A DNA stretch of 64,000 nucleotides from Venturia oleaginea (lineage: Eukaryota; Ascomycota; Dothideomycetes; Venturiales; Venturiaceae), in assembly GCA_013176395.1 (NCBI GenBank), contig JABMLP010000006.1, forward strand, positions 1,488,001 through 1,552,000, in the 5' to 3' direction. This document shows, one piece after another, positions 1 to 11,618 of this stretch. Position 1 is the first letter of the stretch. Every line of letters starts with the position of its first letter. The notes beneath the pieces are model-generated. The model saw nothing but the letters and a program-made list of their open reading frames with translations, had not been told where the DNA came from and searched no databases. The translations under genes were made by a program, and so were the position numbers.

Positions 1-1196
1 CAGTCATTAGCCGCTTGTAGATCTCTATAAGAGCTTTCTATAACTTTATAGTATCTTCTCCAGACTCCCAGCTTTTGCACCTTTCATTTGCACGACCCAT
101 GACCAAGCCGCTGGCACGATGTTCCTCCCCTAGCCACAGTATGACCTTTGTGGCGCTTTTGTAAATCAGACCCATCATAGCCACCTGCTTGTTCATTCAT
201 TTGCATCACTCTGCTTGATACACAAGGCATCCGCGCCAACGTAAGTCTGCACTGCCCTATTTCTTGAGTCTCCTCAGAAACGGCCAGAGATTGAACCCGA
301 TCCTGTGTACTAGGCCATTCACTTTAGTTGTCTTCTTTCGGACTTTCAGGATGCCATGAGTGGGACTTTTCACGGTAGGTAGGCCCTCTGGTGGCGCACA
401 AGTCGTGTACTGTCATCTCCGGCTGGAGACAAGGCTGGCTTTTCGATGGTAAGAACTTGATCAAACGGATTTGCTCGGACGCATCGTCGAAGGGGTGATA
501 TTTGCTGTGGGAAATGCTCGGTTTTGAATTGCTTGTTTCTGCTTGGGAAAAGGGAAAATGACAGTGAATCCATTCCATGTAAGATCCTATCGTTGAGGTC
601 TTGGAATACCTCAATCGTAAACTCGGCCAGAAAATCTCAGACAATCCAAATTTACCGTTGTCTCGGTTCTTGGTATTAATGCGCGTTTAGTTCCGAGCAA
701 GCCAGATTGTGGAATCGTCTATGGTTCAATTGGTATTACAAATCATCATAGAACAAACATGAATTGAATCTGACGTACAATTCCGAACCTGCCTCCGTAC
801 CTGAATTAATCCTGCAAGGAAAGATCGCAGAGTTCAAATGAGCCAGAGGAAGTGCATATACCAAAAAGAATCATCCGAGGACGTGAAGGCATCGCACCTC
901 AAACGATGAGAGAAGTCGCAAAGCCTAAGACAAAAAAAGTACTGGATCATGAACGTCCAAGAACCCATAGGTGATACGACTTGAAATTCACATTCGGTCC
1001 AGATTCGCAAGTCCGAAGAACCCTAAAGTGTAAGCCAGCAGGGCAAGTCACTACATCCATCTTTGCATGCCTTCTCATAAAGAAATGAATACGTCAAGTA
1101 TTCCCAGAGATATCTGAGTGCCAAACGAGCAGGGTATCAATGCATTTATCTCATAGCTATTTTACACCGCCTGACTGCACCCAAACCCCCATTCCA
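1..1196. other. No gene supported
   Basis: I see no convincing gene here. The only longer open frame (324-644, minus, 106 codons) has no ATG at its start, no recognisable domain and low-complexity composition. The stretch from about 1,020 to 1,196 is probably the 3' untranslated and terminator region of the neighbouring gem1 gene, which is read toward it. Confidence 0.5.
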
Positions 1197-3092
1197 TCAT
1201 TGAGCATGTCCAAAAGGCCAAACACCACCGTTCTTTTTCCACATGACGGCTGCCGCAGCTGTTACCATAATGACACTCCCAGCGGCAATGTAATAATTTG
1301 TGTAATCGGCAGGTTCGTCGTCGGTGGTGGGCAAGGCTCGTGAGGGGAAGGTAGCGCATTCAGCAAGGTGGACAAATAGTTCTTGAATACTGCTCCACCT
1401 TACACTAACATGGAGTGGTGCACTCATGTTGAGTGCAGCAGCATATTCGTCTGGCTGTACATCCACGCGTTGCATAGCTTTGTCCTGATCTGCTTTCAAT
1501 GCGACATAAACAGTGGGCATATCATCGAGTTTGGGATATCTGTCCCTCAATTCCATGATGTGTGAGAAACTGTCGGGATCACTCGAGTCGTAAGCGAAGC
1601 AAAGTAGGTCGCATGCGTCGAGTTTCGCGTGATTCTCGAGGATAGCGGGTTCGAGTTCTCCAAGCTCTTCGAGGATGAGATAACACTGTTTGCCGCCTTG
1701 TAGTTCGATGTTGTTTACCGCGGTGCGAGGTTTGATCGTAGGGTGCCATGCTGAGTCGAAAGGACGATTCAAGAATACGTCGAGAAGAGATGATTTACCA
1801 CTTCCACTGGCACCAACGACATAGCATTTGAAGACGCTGCGTTCCACTCTGCCAGGTCTCTTGCGGTGCTTACGCGGTTTCGTCACACGAAGTGCTGAAG
1901 TGGTGCCATTGCGGTCTGTGGTTTCGAAGCCGAGGTAGGCCAGGTATTCGAGCGTGGTTTTTGGTTCTTCGAAGGTAGTCATGCTCCATTGTGCTAGCCA
2001 GCCCTGGAGCGTTATGTAGCCTGCTTCGTTGCGGACAGTGCATGAAGGGAAAGCTGAGTCTACCCATGATGGCGGCAGGCCTGGCGTTGGCGCAAATAGT
2101 GCTGCCAGTTCCGAGTCATCTAGACCGCCATCGTTGTCTTTGTCGTGTAGACGAAAGAGGTCAAGGAAGAAGCGGTAGCCGATTGGACTCAGTTCTGCAG
2201 AGGCGAATTGTGGTACATCTAGTTTGGGGTGCAAGAATGTGTCCCTGAGACTGAGACTATCTGTGTACTGGAACTTTCTCAGAATAACCCATATCGTCTC
2301 ATGTCTACCCTTCTCAGCGAAAGCTTTGTTCAGAATTATGAAGCCGTTCTCGGTGATGCCATGTTCACCAGCTGCCTCGGCGTCTATCTTCTGTATTGTC
2401 GACTTGATATTTTCCAGATCATCCTGCGCCAATGGTCGTTCAAAGCACTTGAGCTGAAAGGCATGCAGCTCCTTGTCGTTTAAGTAGCCGTCCTGATCCT
2501 TGTCACACAAGTAGAACACACGCCGAAGTGCTGCAACCGCCGCAGGCTTTAGCACAGACTCCTTCGAATCGTACAAAGGTGCGATTGGATGCGTGACAGC
2601 CTTCTGGCAAAGATGGAAGGCCTCGTTGATATTGTGATGTTCTTTTGCGCTTGTCCGTATACACGAGTCGATTTCCTTGAACTCATTCATGATCGGCAGC
2701 ATCTCATCTGTCAGGACTTGCGATGTACTGCCATTGGCCTCCGACTTGTTGGCGCATAGCACGACCGGTACATTGACTCCCAGCGACCGAAAGTGTGGAA
2801 ACCAGAACAATGCGACGCGCTCGTAGCTGTAGTGGTCGGCGTAAACCAGAAGTATGACATTGGCCTTTCTCAGCTCTTTCCGCAGGTTGTCTCTCTCCTC
2901 GGGCATGGCCGACGTGTCGACGATGACTGTAGTGGCATTTTCGGGGGTTCCTATTGAAGGTGGAATGGTGATCTGAGGGAGGATGGGTTGAATCTTGTTG
3001 GTGATGAATGTGTCCTTGACCAGCGAGGTGATGATGGACGACTTCCCCGTGCCCTCATCTCCGCAAACACAAATTCGAACTGTCGGGGCCAT
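1197..3092 (-). CDS. gem1: Mitochondrial Rho GTPase Gem1/Miro
   Basis: Tail-anchored GTPase of the mitochondrial outer membrane that acts in mitochondrial distribution and, in yeast, in ER-mitochondria contacts. The family architecture is complete in 631 residues (usual fungal length about 630). It has an N-terminal GTPase with P-loop GDEGTGKS at 11-18 and a specificity motif NKSE at 115-118. EF-hand loops follow at about 197-208 ([12 protein letters not shown]) and 317-328 ([12 protein letters not shown]). A second GTPase has P-loop GASGSGKS at about 427-434, and a single C-terminal membrane span ends in a short basic tail. The frame is open 40 codons further upstream without an ATG. I chose the ATG at 3092 because [14 protein letters not shown] matches the usual family start. 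No intron is needed. It is divergent from the creC-like gene. Confidence 0.95.
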   Translation of the reverse strand: MAPTVRICVCGDEGTGKSSIITSLVKDTFITNKIQPILPQITIPPSIGTPENATTVIVDTSAMPEERDNLRKELRKANVILLVYADHYSYERVALFWFPHFRSLGVNVPVVLCANKSEANGSTSQVLTDEMLPIMNEFKEIDSCIRTSAKEHHNINEAFHLCQKAVTHPIAPLYDSKESVLKPAAVAALRRVFYLCDKDQDGYLNDKELHAFQLKCFERPLAQDDLENIKSTIQKIDAEAAGEHGITENGFIILNKAFAEKGRHETIWVILRKFQYTDSLSLRDTFLHPKLDVPQFASAELSPIGYRFFLDLFRLHDKDNDGGLDDSELAALFAPTPGLPPSWVDSAFPSCTVRNEAGYITLQGWLAQWSMTTFEEPKTTLEYLAYLGFETTDRNGTTSALRVTKPRKHRKRPGRVERSVFKCYVVGASGSGKSSLLDVFLNRPFDSAWHPTIKPRTAVNNIELQGGKQCYLILEELGELEPAILENHAKLDACDLLCFAYDSSDPDSFSHIMELRDRYPKLDDMPTVYVALKADQDKAMQRVDVQPDEYAAALNMSAPLHVSVRWSSIQELFVHLAECATFPSRALPTTDDEPADYTNYYIAAGSVIMVTAAAAVMWKKNGGVWPFGHAQ

Positions 3093-3753
3093 GTTATCAG
3101 TACAGGAGATATACAGGTATGTTATTGGAAAAGTGTAGTAGTATACCTGTCGCCATGTCTGTCGCATCCTGCTAGCATGTGAAGCCTGGATTGTGGAAGA
3201 AAGAGCCACCAAGCGTCAGGCACATTCTTCGCCGCAGAGTCCAGACAGAGAATTGGTGGTGACGCCAACAAGGCTGAACTTGGCTACTGTTCCAACAGGC
3301 CTGTCCCAATCAGGCTCGGTGCTTCAGCCTTGTCTATACAATTCGAACACCACTGCCGAGTTCAGAAATCCAGGCACAGGATTACCCGATCAGTCGAGCG
3401 GCTCTGTTGACCCCCACCCCCACTCCCACCCCTACAAGCGGAAATGTGGGGTTCAAGAATGATGGGCCATCCTTAGCCAGTAGAGGCCTACTACGGAATA
3501 TCACCTCCACCTCTCTTTCGACAATCTTATCTTCAAGCTTCCGCTGCAGGGTTCTCTCTCATCCCCCCGGAATACCGCACATGCGCCAGTCACACGGGAC
3601 TCTCCACCTCCATTCGCCATCATGTTGTGAGTTGCGCCCCGCGAACCGTCCCTCCAGTTGAGATATGTGGTGGCCAAAGGAAGATGTCGCAGCATTGCGT
3701 CCCTCCACGGGCAACAAATGACACTGGAATGTCGTTCTAGACCACGCTGATCG
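3093..3753. promoter_or_regulatory. Divergent promoter, gem1 / creC-like
   Basis: This 661-bp gap separates two start codons pointing away from each other, so it must hold both promoters. It contains a C-rich run around 3411-3435. CreA-type SYGGRG motifs (either strand) lie at 3412-3417, 3418-3423, 3446-3451 and 3565-3570. About two or three would be expected by chance in this length, so the motif evidence is weak. Pyrimidine-rich stretches (around 3500-3560) precede the creC-like start, as is common in fungal promoters. Confidence 0.5.
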
Positions 3754-6055
3754 ATGCCTTCCAGCGTGCTCCCTCCTCCGCCCAGATATCCTACTGCAGC
3801 TTCAGCTGGTCCTCCGATCGAGACGAACAACTTGCTGGATCATCCTGTAGGGCCTGATTATCAGTTCGTGGCCGGAGAAGGTACATTTTCCCCTTGACCA
3901 CGGCATTGAGATGAGAGGTGAATCTCACAACCGTAATGACAGGAACCTACATCCTTAGGGATAACCTCATCCTCGCAACGCCTCCTCCGCATCCATCAGA
4001 AGCTCCTGTAGCCAATTCGAACCCTCTCGCGACCACAATTGCCCCTCCCTCCGCCGGGACCAAAATCTCGATTGCTATCATAGCTCCGAAGCATTCCTCG
4101 CAGCAAAAATTGATTAGGTCGGAAACACCAGTCAGTGTAGCTTCAGCAGCATCGTCGAGTCACTATGAACATCAAAGCAGTAGGGACAGTCACAATGGTT
4201 CGATGTTTCGAGCGAACGGAATGGGTGATGCGGACCGATCTCATGCGCCTGTATTCGGGCAATCGAATCAGGCATTGGCACTAGTAAACGGGAAAGAGCC
4301 AAAGGATTCGTCAAAGAGAAAGAAACCCAAGAACAATATCGTCAAAAGCAACTCTTCCTTCGTGTCGAGAGTGATACCTCATGAGGGGCTCACAAAGAGG
4401 TTACAAGAGCATACACCGGATGGAGCATTCGCGTTTGTGAATGTCAATCGAGCCTTTCAATGGCTCGATCTCTCGTCTCCAACGAAGGTGAGCTTCGATC
4501 GCTCTGCTTCTGGGAAATACACTGGTCTATTTTTGGGTATCTAGGAGTATTCAATCTTGTCAACAGTGGAGACGAAACAACGGACACACTGAGAAGCCAT
4601 GTCAAGGCCTGAGATTCTGTACACACAACTGACAAGCACCAGGCCGAGAGTTTGAACAAGATTCTGTTCACGAAAGCCAACGCGTTATGCCACGAGGTAA
4701 ACCCAGCCACAAAAAGTGCGACTCATCTGGATGTAATTATTGGCTTCTCAACAGGAGATATAATCTGGTACGAACCCATGTCGCAGAAATATTCGCGTAT
4801 CAACAAAAATGTCGGTATCAGTTCCACCACGTCTCTTATTCTCCTAGCCTTGCTGATCCGCTTCCAGGGTGCTGTGAATGGAAGTCCAGTATCAGACGTC
4901 AAGTGGATGCCGCATTCTGACAACCTCTTCATGGCCGCGCACATGGACGGGACCATGGTGGTCTATGACAAAGAGAAAGATGATGGGCCGCAATTTGTGC
5001 CCGATGAAACGGCAACCCCAATTGACGAAAAAGGTGACATTCCGAAATTACACATCCGAAAGTCAGTGCAATCAAAGAACCAGAAAACGAACCCGGTGGC
5101 ATGTTGGAAAGTCTGCAACCAGAAGATTAACGCTTTCGCGTTTTCTCCAGACGGGCATCATGTTGCCGTTGCGTCTGAAGATGGCTGCCTACGGATCATT
5201 GACTATCACAAAGAACAGCTTCTTGACCAGTTTATAAGTTACTACGGTGGCATAATATGTGTCTGCTGGTCACCAGATGGACACTACATCCTGACGGGAG
5301 GCCAAGATGACCTTGTCTCGATCTGGTCGCTTGCAGACAGTGCCCTCGTTGCGAGATGTCAGGGCCACAACTCGTGGGTCACAGCGGTCGCCTTTGATCC
5401 ATGGCGATGTGACGAGCGGAACTACCGTTTCGGCAGCGTCGGCGAAGACTGCCGTTTGTTGCTTTGGGATTTCAGCGTTGGAATGCTTCACAGACCTCGT
5501 GCGGCTTCTGTTCGCCAACGAGGCAGCATTGCTTCTGCGCTGCCAAATGGGCGGCACCGAGCAGAGAGCTCGGTGACGAGATTTAGATCCGAGTCAAATT
5601 TGACGACACACAGTCTCGATGTCGAGGATATTATTCATCCCGTCGAACCTCGAGCGCGAACAGCGGTGTTACCTCCAGTCATGGCCAAAGCCATGGACGA
5701 GCATCCACTTTGCTGGTTGGGCTTTGGTGAAGATTGCATCGTCACGTCTTGCAAAGAGGGTATGTTCCAAATTTTCTTTGCTCTCCGAGATATCAACGTG
5801 GCTCGTTGGGAATCGTTGGTTCCACTTTTGCGGGTACACAGTTTTCCCGATCGGGAGGGCCGATATCCACAAGCTCTGGTTTGCAACGATCGCCGCTACG
5901 AGGAGTGTTACGGCCCTTGCGGTGTCTTCTGGACCGGAGACTCGGCTTGCTAACCGCTTTGTTTCACAGGACATGTTCGCACGTGGGACAGACCGAAGGA
6001 GGGTGCTGGTGGAGGGAACAAGATTGTTGTGCCTTCGACGTCGGGAAGCACGTAA
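3754..6055 (+). CDS. creC: CreC-like WD40 catabolite repression protein
   Basis: WD40 partner of the deubiquitinase CreB in carbon catabolite repression, as known in Aspergillus. Exons by hand: 3754-3880, 3943-4487, 4643-4810, 4868-5759, 5970-6055; sum 1818 nt, 605 residues (A. nidulans CreC is about 590). The start gives [13 protein letters not shown], like the proline-rich CreC N-terminus. It is followed by [20 protein letters not shown], a strong family signature. WD40 blades are visible as [38 protein letters not shown] and [12 protein letters not shown]. The last exon restores [12 protein letters not shown]. The 57-nt intron at 4811-4867 has an unusual 5' site (GTCGGT) and is itself open, so retaining it would add 19 residues. 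The last intron has a good branch site (GCTAACC). Confidence 0.9.
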
Positions 6056-6964
6056 GTGATGATGGGGTGATGATGTGGTGATTTGGCGGGAGAAGTCGAA
6101 TTGGTGGACAAGGCTGAAAGGGACGTGTATCATAGTATGCAAGATCCTTATCGTGATCCGTGATGGCGATGCAAAAAAATCGTCGGCTTTCACACCTTGA
6201 TTGCCATGTGCTCATGGCACTACAAGCTTTTCGTTCTCCCGGTTCTAAGCAGCAGTCAGCGCCCGTATACCCACTTTATATCCTGGCTATTATCCATAAT
6301 AGCCATATTGTTTTCCGTCACTAGGTGAAAAATGGACGCAGCGCTATCGGGACAATGATCTCATCGCTGTAGGCAACCTATGAGTCGGATCGGTAAGAAG
6401 GTGCCAGCGAAATTCTTTCCACGCAATCTCGCGAGACGTACCGCAAGGAGCCACCGAGGAAATTCCATCCAGCCATTCGATTCAATTTGTACGGCCATGT
6501 CTTTCCTTCGTTAAGACCTCTCTTGTCTTTTGCATCTCGCAGTTGTAACAATTCCACCACTTCTTATTTTGCACTTCAGCATTGCTTTCACACGTTTCGA
6601 CATCGATACTCTAACCGATACTCTAGCCACGGCAATTTCGGTGTATCGACCCGCGCCTGGCTGAGGATATCCCCCGCGCTCCTGCAGCTGGAATTGAGAG
6701 ACTCAGGGAACACCTACAGGTGCATCGACGTCTGCGCTATCCTTGCTCGGTATCCTTGCATCGCAGGTGCGAAGGAAAGATAGTTGAAACTCGAAAGTAG
6801 GAGTCGCCCTCCAGAGTCAAGACTCAACAGCCTCATAGACAAACAAACACTATCTTTTATCGAACCACCACTACGATATTGATCTTCACGATACTCGCGC
6901 GCTCGCTATCTTACCACGACTATTCTTCTAAAGTGAAAGAACACACCATTTTTGCTGCTGAGCT
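6056..6964. promoter_or_regulatory. Intergenic, arrestin gene upstream region
   Basis: These 909 bp lie between tandem genes on the plus strand. They should contain the 3' end of creC-like and the promoter and leader of the arrestin gene. The last 150 bp before the ATG are A/C/T-rich with little G (for example 6835-6960), typical of a fungal 5' leader. Open frames on the minus strand here are shadows and continue antisense to creC-like. Confidence 0.4.
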
Positions 6965-8947
6965 ATGACGGGTTTTACTAGTATCGGAGCTCCGAGGGCG
7001 AAGGCTGCAAAGTGCTTTGACATTCGGTATGCATTTTCACTCCACGAAAATCATGGTCAGATCACCAACAAAATCAGTGCGCTGACCTCTTACACAGCCT
7101 CGACAATCCGTTCGTGGTCTTTCAAGGCGACCCCCACGAAGCAGAACCCGTCGAACTGTCAGGGACCCTCCACCTCACCAACCCAGAATCAATAAACATC
7201 CGCAGCATAAAGATTAAACTTGAAGGGAAATGGAAGGTCTCGTGGTTCGTCGAGCCGACAGTCAGCTCGCTGCAAGTAAGAGACAAGGGGATTGTCATGG
7301 GCGAGGAATTGAACCTATACCCAGCCGATGGAGCAAGCACAAGCACTTCACACAAGATCGCGCCCGGAACCCACGAGTGGCGCTTCTCCTTTAAGATGGA
7401 GCCTTCGATACCTGAAAGCGTGGAGGGATTGCCGGGAAGTTTTGTTGTCTATGATCTGAAGGCAGAGATTGACAGAGGTTGGGGGAGCAAGAACTTGCTG
7501 GCTGAGAAGCATGTGAGAGTTATCAGAACACTGGGAAGAGATATGGCGGAGACTGTGCCTTTGCCTTACAGCAACGAGGATACTTGGAAGGAGAAGCTCT
7601 GGTACCACATCTATATACCCACGCGCTATTACATCTTCGGAACCTCGGTCACGGCGGAGTTCATATTGTGTCCATTGCACAAGGGCGTCACGATTGGCAA
7701 GATCAAAATGGAGATTTTGGAGAGGATACAATTGACGACGGAAGGTGGCAAGAACAGGCAACATTCGAAAGACACGATTGTTGCGAGCCATGAGGAAGAT
7801 ATGCCGCAAAACTTATTGCAACCGCGAGTAGAGGAGGTTACCGGGATGCCTGACGAGTCCTACCATTTCAAGGTTACGTTGCCGTTGGAGAGGTCGCTGA
7901 ACAAGGCGAGACAATCTGTGGATTCGGAGCACATCAAGATCTTCCATAATCTGAAGATCTACGTCAATCTGCACAATGCCGATGGTCACATAAGCCAGGT
8001 TAGTTCTATTCTTCCTTTCTTCATATTGTCATTCAAGCTAAGAATTCGAACTACAGCTCCTGGTACGAAATTTACTGCACATCTTCATTTCTCCCAACCT
8101 ACCGGTCGGCGAGGACCAAATGATTCAAGCAAATCCCACCCGACTTGCCGAAGTCTCTGAGACAAACGAAAGCGGCCAGATCGAAGTGCCACCAAGTTAC
8201 GAACGCCACCAGCTTGACCAACTCTACGACGATATCGACCCTCGAAATTTCATGAGCGGGCACAACACACCATTCTTCGCCATGTCTCGAAGCACCTCTC
8301 GCGAGAACTTGAACGGTCTTTTCAACTCCACAACTGCTGCCAATACAGCGGCAAACTTAAGAGGAGGAGGGGCTCACGACCTAGGAGACCTACAATCTCG
8401 TTTGGCACAATTGCAAGATCGGGAAAACCATGGGAATATTGATGAGGACTTTGCTCACCCAAGTCCAAGGGTCAGTATACAGTCTCCGCCACAAACGACT
8501 CTACCAAGTCGCCACAGCGCACTCAGTTTCCGCGGGCTACTCAGACAAAACAGCGTGCGAAGTCCAACCAATAACGGATATTTCCCGGCCCAACAATCAG
8601 CGCATCCTCCCCTCCCAGAGGGTTCTACCAGCAATGCCGCCTCTTCTTACGATATGGAAGCTTTGGCGAGGATTCCTTCGTATAATACTGCTGTAAGAAC
8701 ACCGGTCGTTACACCACCAGCTACAAGAGATGGATTACCCACTTATGCTATCGCGATGAGCACCCCGAATTCTCCTGAACATAGTCCGAGGAATTTGGCG
8801 GTGAGGCAGCCGCTCCCGCGGGAGCATGTTAGGCGCGGGAGTGGGAGTGATGGGAGTGATGGGAGTGACGGGTCTAGTATCAGGACGTTGAGTTTGCAGA
8901 GTACAATTACGACGAGGTCAGAGGGGACGAATCAAGCTGCACGGTAG
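6965..8947 (+). CDS. Alpha-arrestin (ART/CreD-type ubiquitin-ligase adaptor)
   Basis: Alpha-arrestins recruit the HECT ligase Rsp5/HulA to transporters at the plasma membrane. Exons: 6965-7026, 7098-7998, 8057-8947; sum 1854 nt, 617 residues. Arrestin N begins at FDIRLDNPFVVFQG (from about residue 18). The exon 2/3 join restores HISQLLVRNLLHIFISPNLP, the conserved end of the arrestin C domain. The disordered tail carries PPSY (about 366-369) followed by ERHQLDQLYDD, and LPTY (about 548-551). These are PY-type motifs expected to bind Rsp5 WW domains. A run of Ser-Asp-Gly repeats lies near the end. The start and the PY context resemble A. nidulans CreD, but the paralogue cannot be fixed here, so no symbol is given. 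It is the downstream neighbour of the creC-like gene. Confidence 0.87.
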
Positions 8948-9357
8948 ACGAGGCTGATCGATTCTGATCTGGTAGGGTAGCCTGGGTTCTGGAAAGAGAA
9001 TAGTTGTGACTGCATATGTATAGCGGTTATGCACTGAGCGAGTGCACATTAGACGGCGTGTAGGATTTTGTTATGGGCGGGCGTTTGGGGAGGCGGTGTT
9101 AGGTATACCCGTGGTTTGCGCAGTCTTCACTCTTAGATTCCACGATCCATCCGATAGGAAATACAGTCTCTCAATATGACCGCTTCCATCATGCTGTGTG
9201 AACTGATGTTGGTTCTGCAGGACACGCAGGTAGAAAATACGGTGAAATCAACAGAATTGGTTGAAGCTAGACTTCCAAAGCTGGTGTACTCTCTCTCCTT
9301 TTATAACTAGAACAGTGAGGATCTCGGCAGGTCCGGTATTGACTGGGATGGGTATTA
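8948..9357. other. Intergenic to transposon boundary
   Basis: The 3' flank of the arrestin gene up to the TA target site of the Fot1/pogo element (TA at 9356-9357). It probably holds the arrestin terminator. No gene is seen. Confidence 0.4.
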
Positions 9358-11188
9358 ACGTATTCCACCACCGAGCCGGCCACTTTTCCTTGGCACGACC
9401 AACTCACATTACGCCTCTTCAATTTTATCGCTACCAACAATAGATTCCAAGTCTGTCGTGCTGCTATCTGATTCAGAAGATATCTCAATATTCTTTTACA
9501 CCCTCGCGCATTGTGCCCAGTCGCGCCGCAGTTCCCACAGCGCCGTAAAGCTGGCCGGGCTGTTTCTTAATCACCACTACCACGAGCCTTCTTTGATTTC
9601 TGAGGCGCTACAGACGCCTCAGCAGCTACCTGCGCTGCTGCAGTCCCGTACTCTATAGTACCACCTTGCTGGATCCACTTCCTTTTGCGCCATTTTCGCT
9701 TCGTCATTACTGCCAATTGCTCTTCAAGCTCGTGGTTTCGTGCAATAAGTAGAGCGTTCTGGTGCAGCATCAATTCAGCGCCCTTGACAAGCTGAGAGAA
9801 GCCAGTCTGCGCAGTAACTGGTGACCGAGTGAAAGATTCGCGTACAAGCTTTGATTGAGATCCAAATTCTTGAGTATTGCTTGGAGTCTTCGACTGCCAC
9901 GGCGTCTCCTGCGGTGGGGGTGCTGGTGGGGTACGTAGCCGTACTTCAAGGCGATCCAATACCACCTCCGCGTTAATAGGGACTAGCCCTACCATCTCAA
10001 AAGCCTTTCGACAGTTCTCTTCCGTAAACACGTCGAAAAACGCGTCTTTGAAGGCCGGGAGGAAGCCTTCCTTGTTGATATGGTAGACGCGTCGGCGTGC
10101 CAAGTCTCGAACTCGTTGAGAGTACTTGCACTTCAACGGCGAGAAGCAGACAACATCAAGCGGCTGGAGGATATGCGATGAATGAGGTGGCATACAGAGC
10201 GTTAGCATCTTATGTTCGAGGCAGTAGTCCTTGAAAGCCTGGTTGAGATGGCTCTCATGGCCGTCCAAGATGAGCAGCCTATACCCCCCTACTTGACGCG
10301 CCTTTGTATGCGCGTCAAAGTGCTTCAACCACTTAAGAGCAAGCGCGTTGTTTGTCCAGCCGTTCTCAGAGACCGAGAGCTTCCAATTCCGTGGTATATC
10401 TGCCTCCTCATACCACGCAGAGATGTGAACGCGTCCTTTGTAGATAATGAAGGGCGGGGTCGCATACCCAGCGGCGCAGATAATCTGGATAACTGTAACT
10501 CACTCGCGATTGCCTGGCTGGATCAAATTAGACCGTGTACGTCTTTCAGAAGCTGTGACGACCTTCATTGACCCAATAACGCCCATCTGGAAGCCAATCT
10601 CGTCAAAGTTGTGCGTATCCTTGTCGTGGATGCCGTACTTGGCTTTAGTATCTGCAACGAGCTTGAACCACGCGCCGATAATCTATGGGTCTTCCTGTAG
10701 TATCCTCTGCCTATTCTTGGCTCGATTGGAGGCCATCTTGAGCTCATCTGAGCGCGTTACGAACCTCTCATCCCAGTTTTTCCCTACTGGCTCTCCACCG
10801 CGTACACCCAGCAGTTTATCCGCCATATCTGCCACCTCACACAGCCGGGGCGCAAATCCTCGCAAACCGAGGTCGAGGATATATTGTACAAGCGTTTGCT
10901 CTTCTGTTGCAGTGAGCTTATGGGAGTTTGGGCGAGTTTGAGATGGAGAGGTAATTCCGCAGAGCCGATCAGAGAGCCTTTGGTGTTTGATGTTGAAGGC
11001 TGCAGCAGCGCGCCGTAGGCTTTGAAATTGGCCAGAGGTATAGGCCTGAAGGGCGAGATCAATTCTGCCTTCTTATTGAACGGCTATCGCGTTGCACTGT
11101 TGAGACATTGCGTGTTGAAGAGGATAAGAGCTGTGCCAAGGAAAAGTGGCCGGCTCGGTGGTGTGGCCGGCTCAGTGGTGGAATACGT
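9358..11188 (-). mobile_element. Fot1/pogo-type DNA transposon, defective copy (E1)
   Basis: Both ends begin with ACGTATTCCACCAC and both abut TA (9356-9357 and 11189-11190), the target duplication expected of the Tc1/mariner-pogo superfamily. Length is 1831 bp. The right end carries the subterminal motif, a CCGGC-centred unit, twice; the left end carries it once. It contains one minus-strand transposase relic. It is a relative of the element at 49879-51744 (same ends and the same transposase family), but the subterminal units differ in sequence. Confidence 0.9.
9430..11108 (-). pseudogene. Fot1/pogo transposase, broken
   Basis: Relic of a DDE transposase homologous throughout to the intact copy at 49979-51664. 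Visible lesions are TGA in place of Trp at 10500-10502, TAG in place of Glu at 10683-10685, TAA in place of Gln at 9567-9569, and frame disruption in the N-terminal part (about 10870-11060). Between the lesions the catalytic block LLILDGHESH and the ILQPLDVVCFSPLK block are kept. The untranslated C-terminal part still encodes a normal CCHC knuckle (C-x2-C-x4-H-x4-C). The original start would be the ATG at 11108. It cannot make an active enzyme. Confidence 0.88.
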
Positions 11189-11618
11189 TATATGATGAGT
11201 TCTCTTGAGCAATGTGAATACTCGGTATCAAAAGCTTTCCATATCCGATAGGAGGTACGTAAGACCTTAGAAAAGTTCCTCTCGCTGCGTCATTTATCAG
11301 ATGAGGTGGTGTGAGGAGCGGGCACCGCCACAAACGTCTCGAACCTTATTCCTGGGTATTTCGATCGAAATAGGAAATATATTGATAGCACAGCCTCAAT
11401 TCAATCTCTGCGACATTGTTGATCATGGTGTCGTTCGATTGATCGTCGAGTTCCCTGAAATGCTTTCTTCCCTAGAGAGTCTAGGCCAAACGGCATGACG
11501 ACTATGGCTTCGGCTAGACTGTGATGAAAGATGCATTTAAACTCCCTACAAACCACATCGGACCCCGTACAACAATTCCTCTTTTATACAGACGATTGAA
11601 ACTCTCACATCTCTCACA

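Noticed and set aside
324..644. 106-codon open frame on the minus strand
   Set aside because: No ATG at its start, no domain, low-complexity sequence, and no splice extension that gives a protein-like product.
5669..6193. 174-codon minus-strand frame over the creC-like 3' end
   Set aside because: Antisense shadow of the last coding exons and intron, without a domain.
9358..11188. Repeat-induced point mutation (RIP) of E1
   Set aside because: Two of three nonsense changes are C/G to T/A, but the context I checked is not CpA. Other repeats in the window stay GC-balanced and open, so RIP is not supported.
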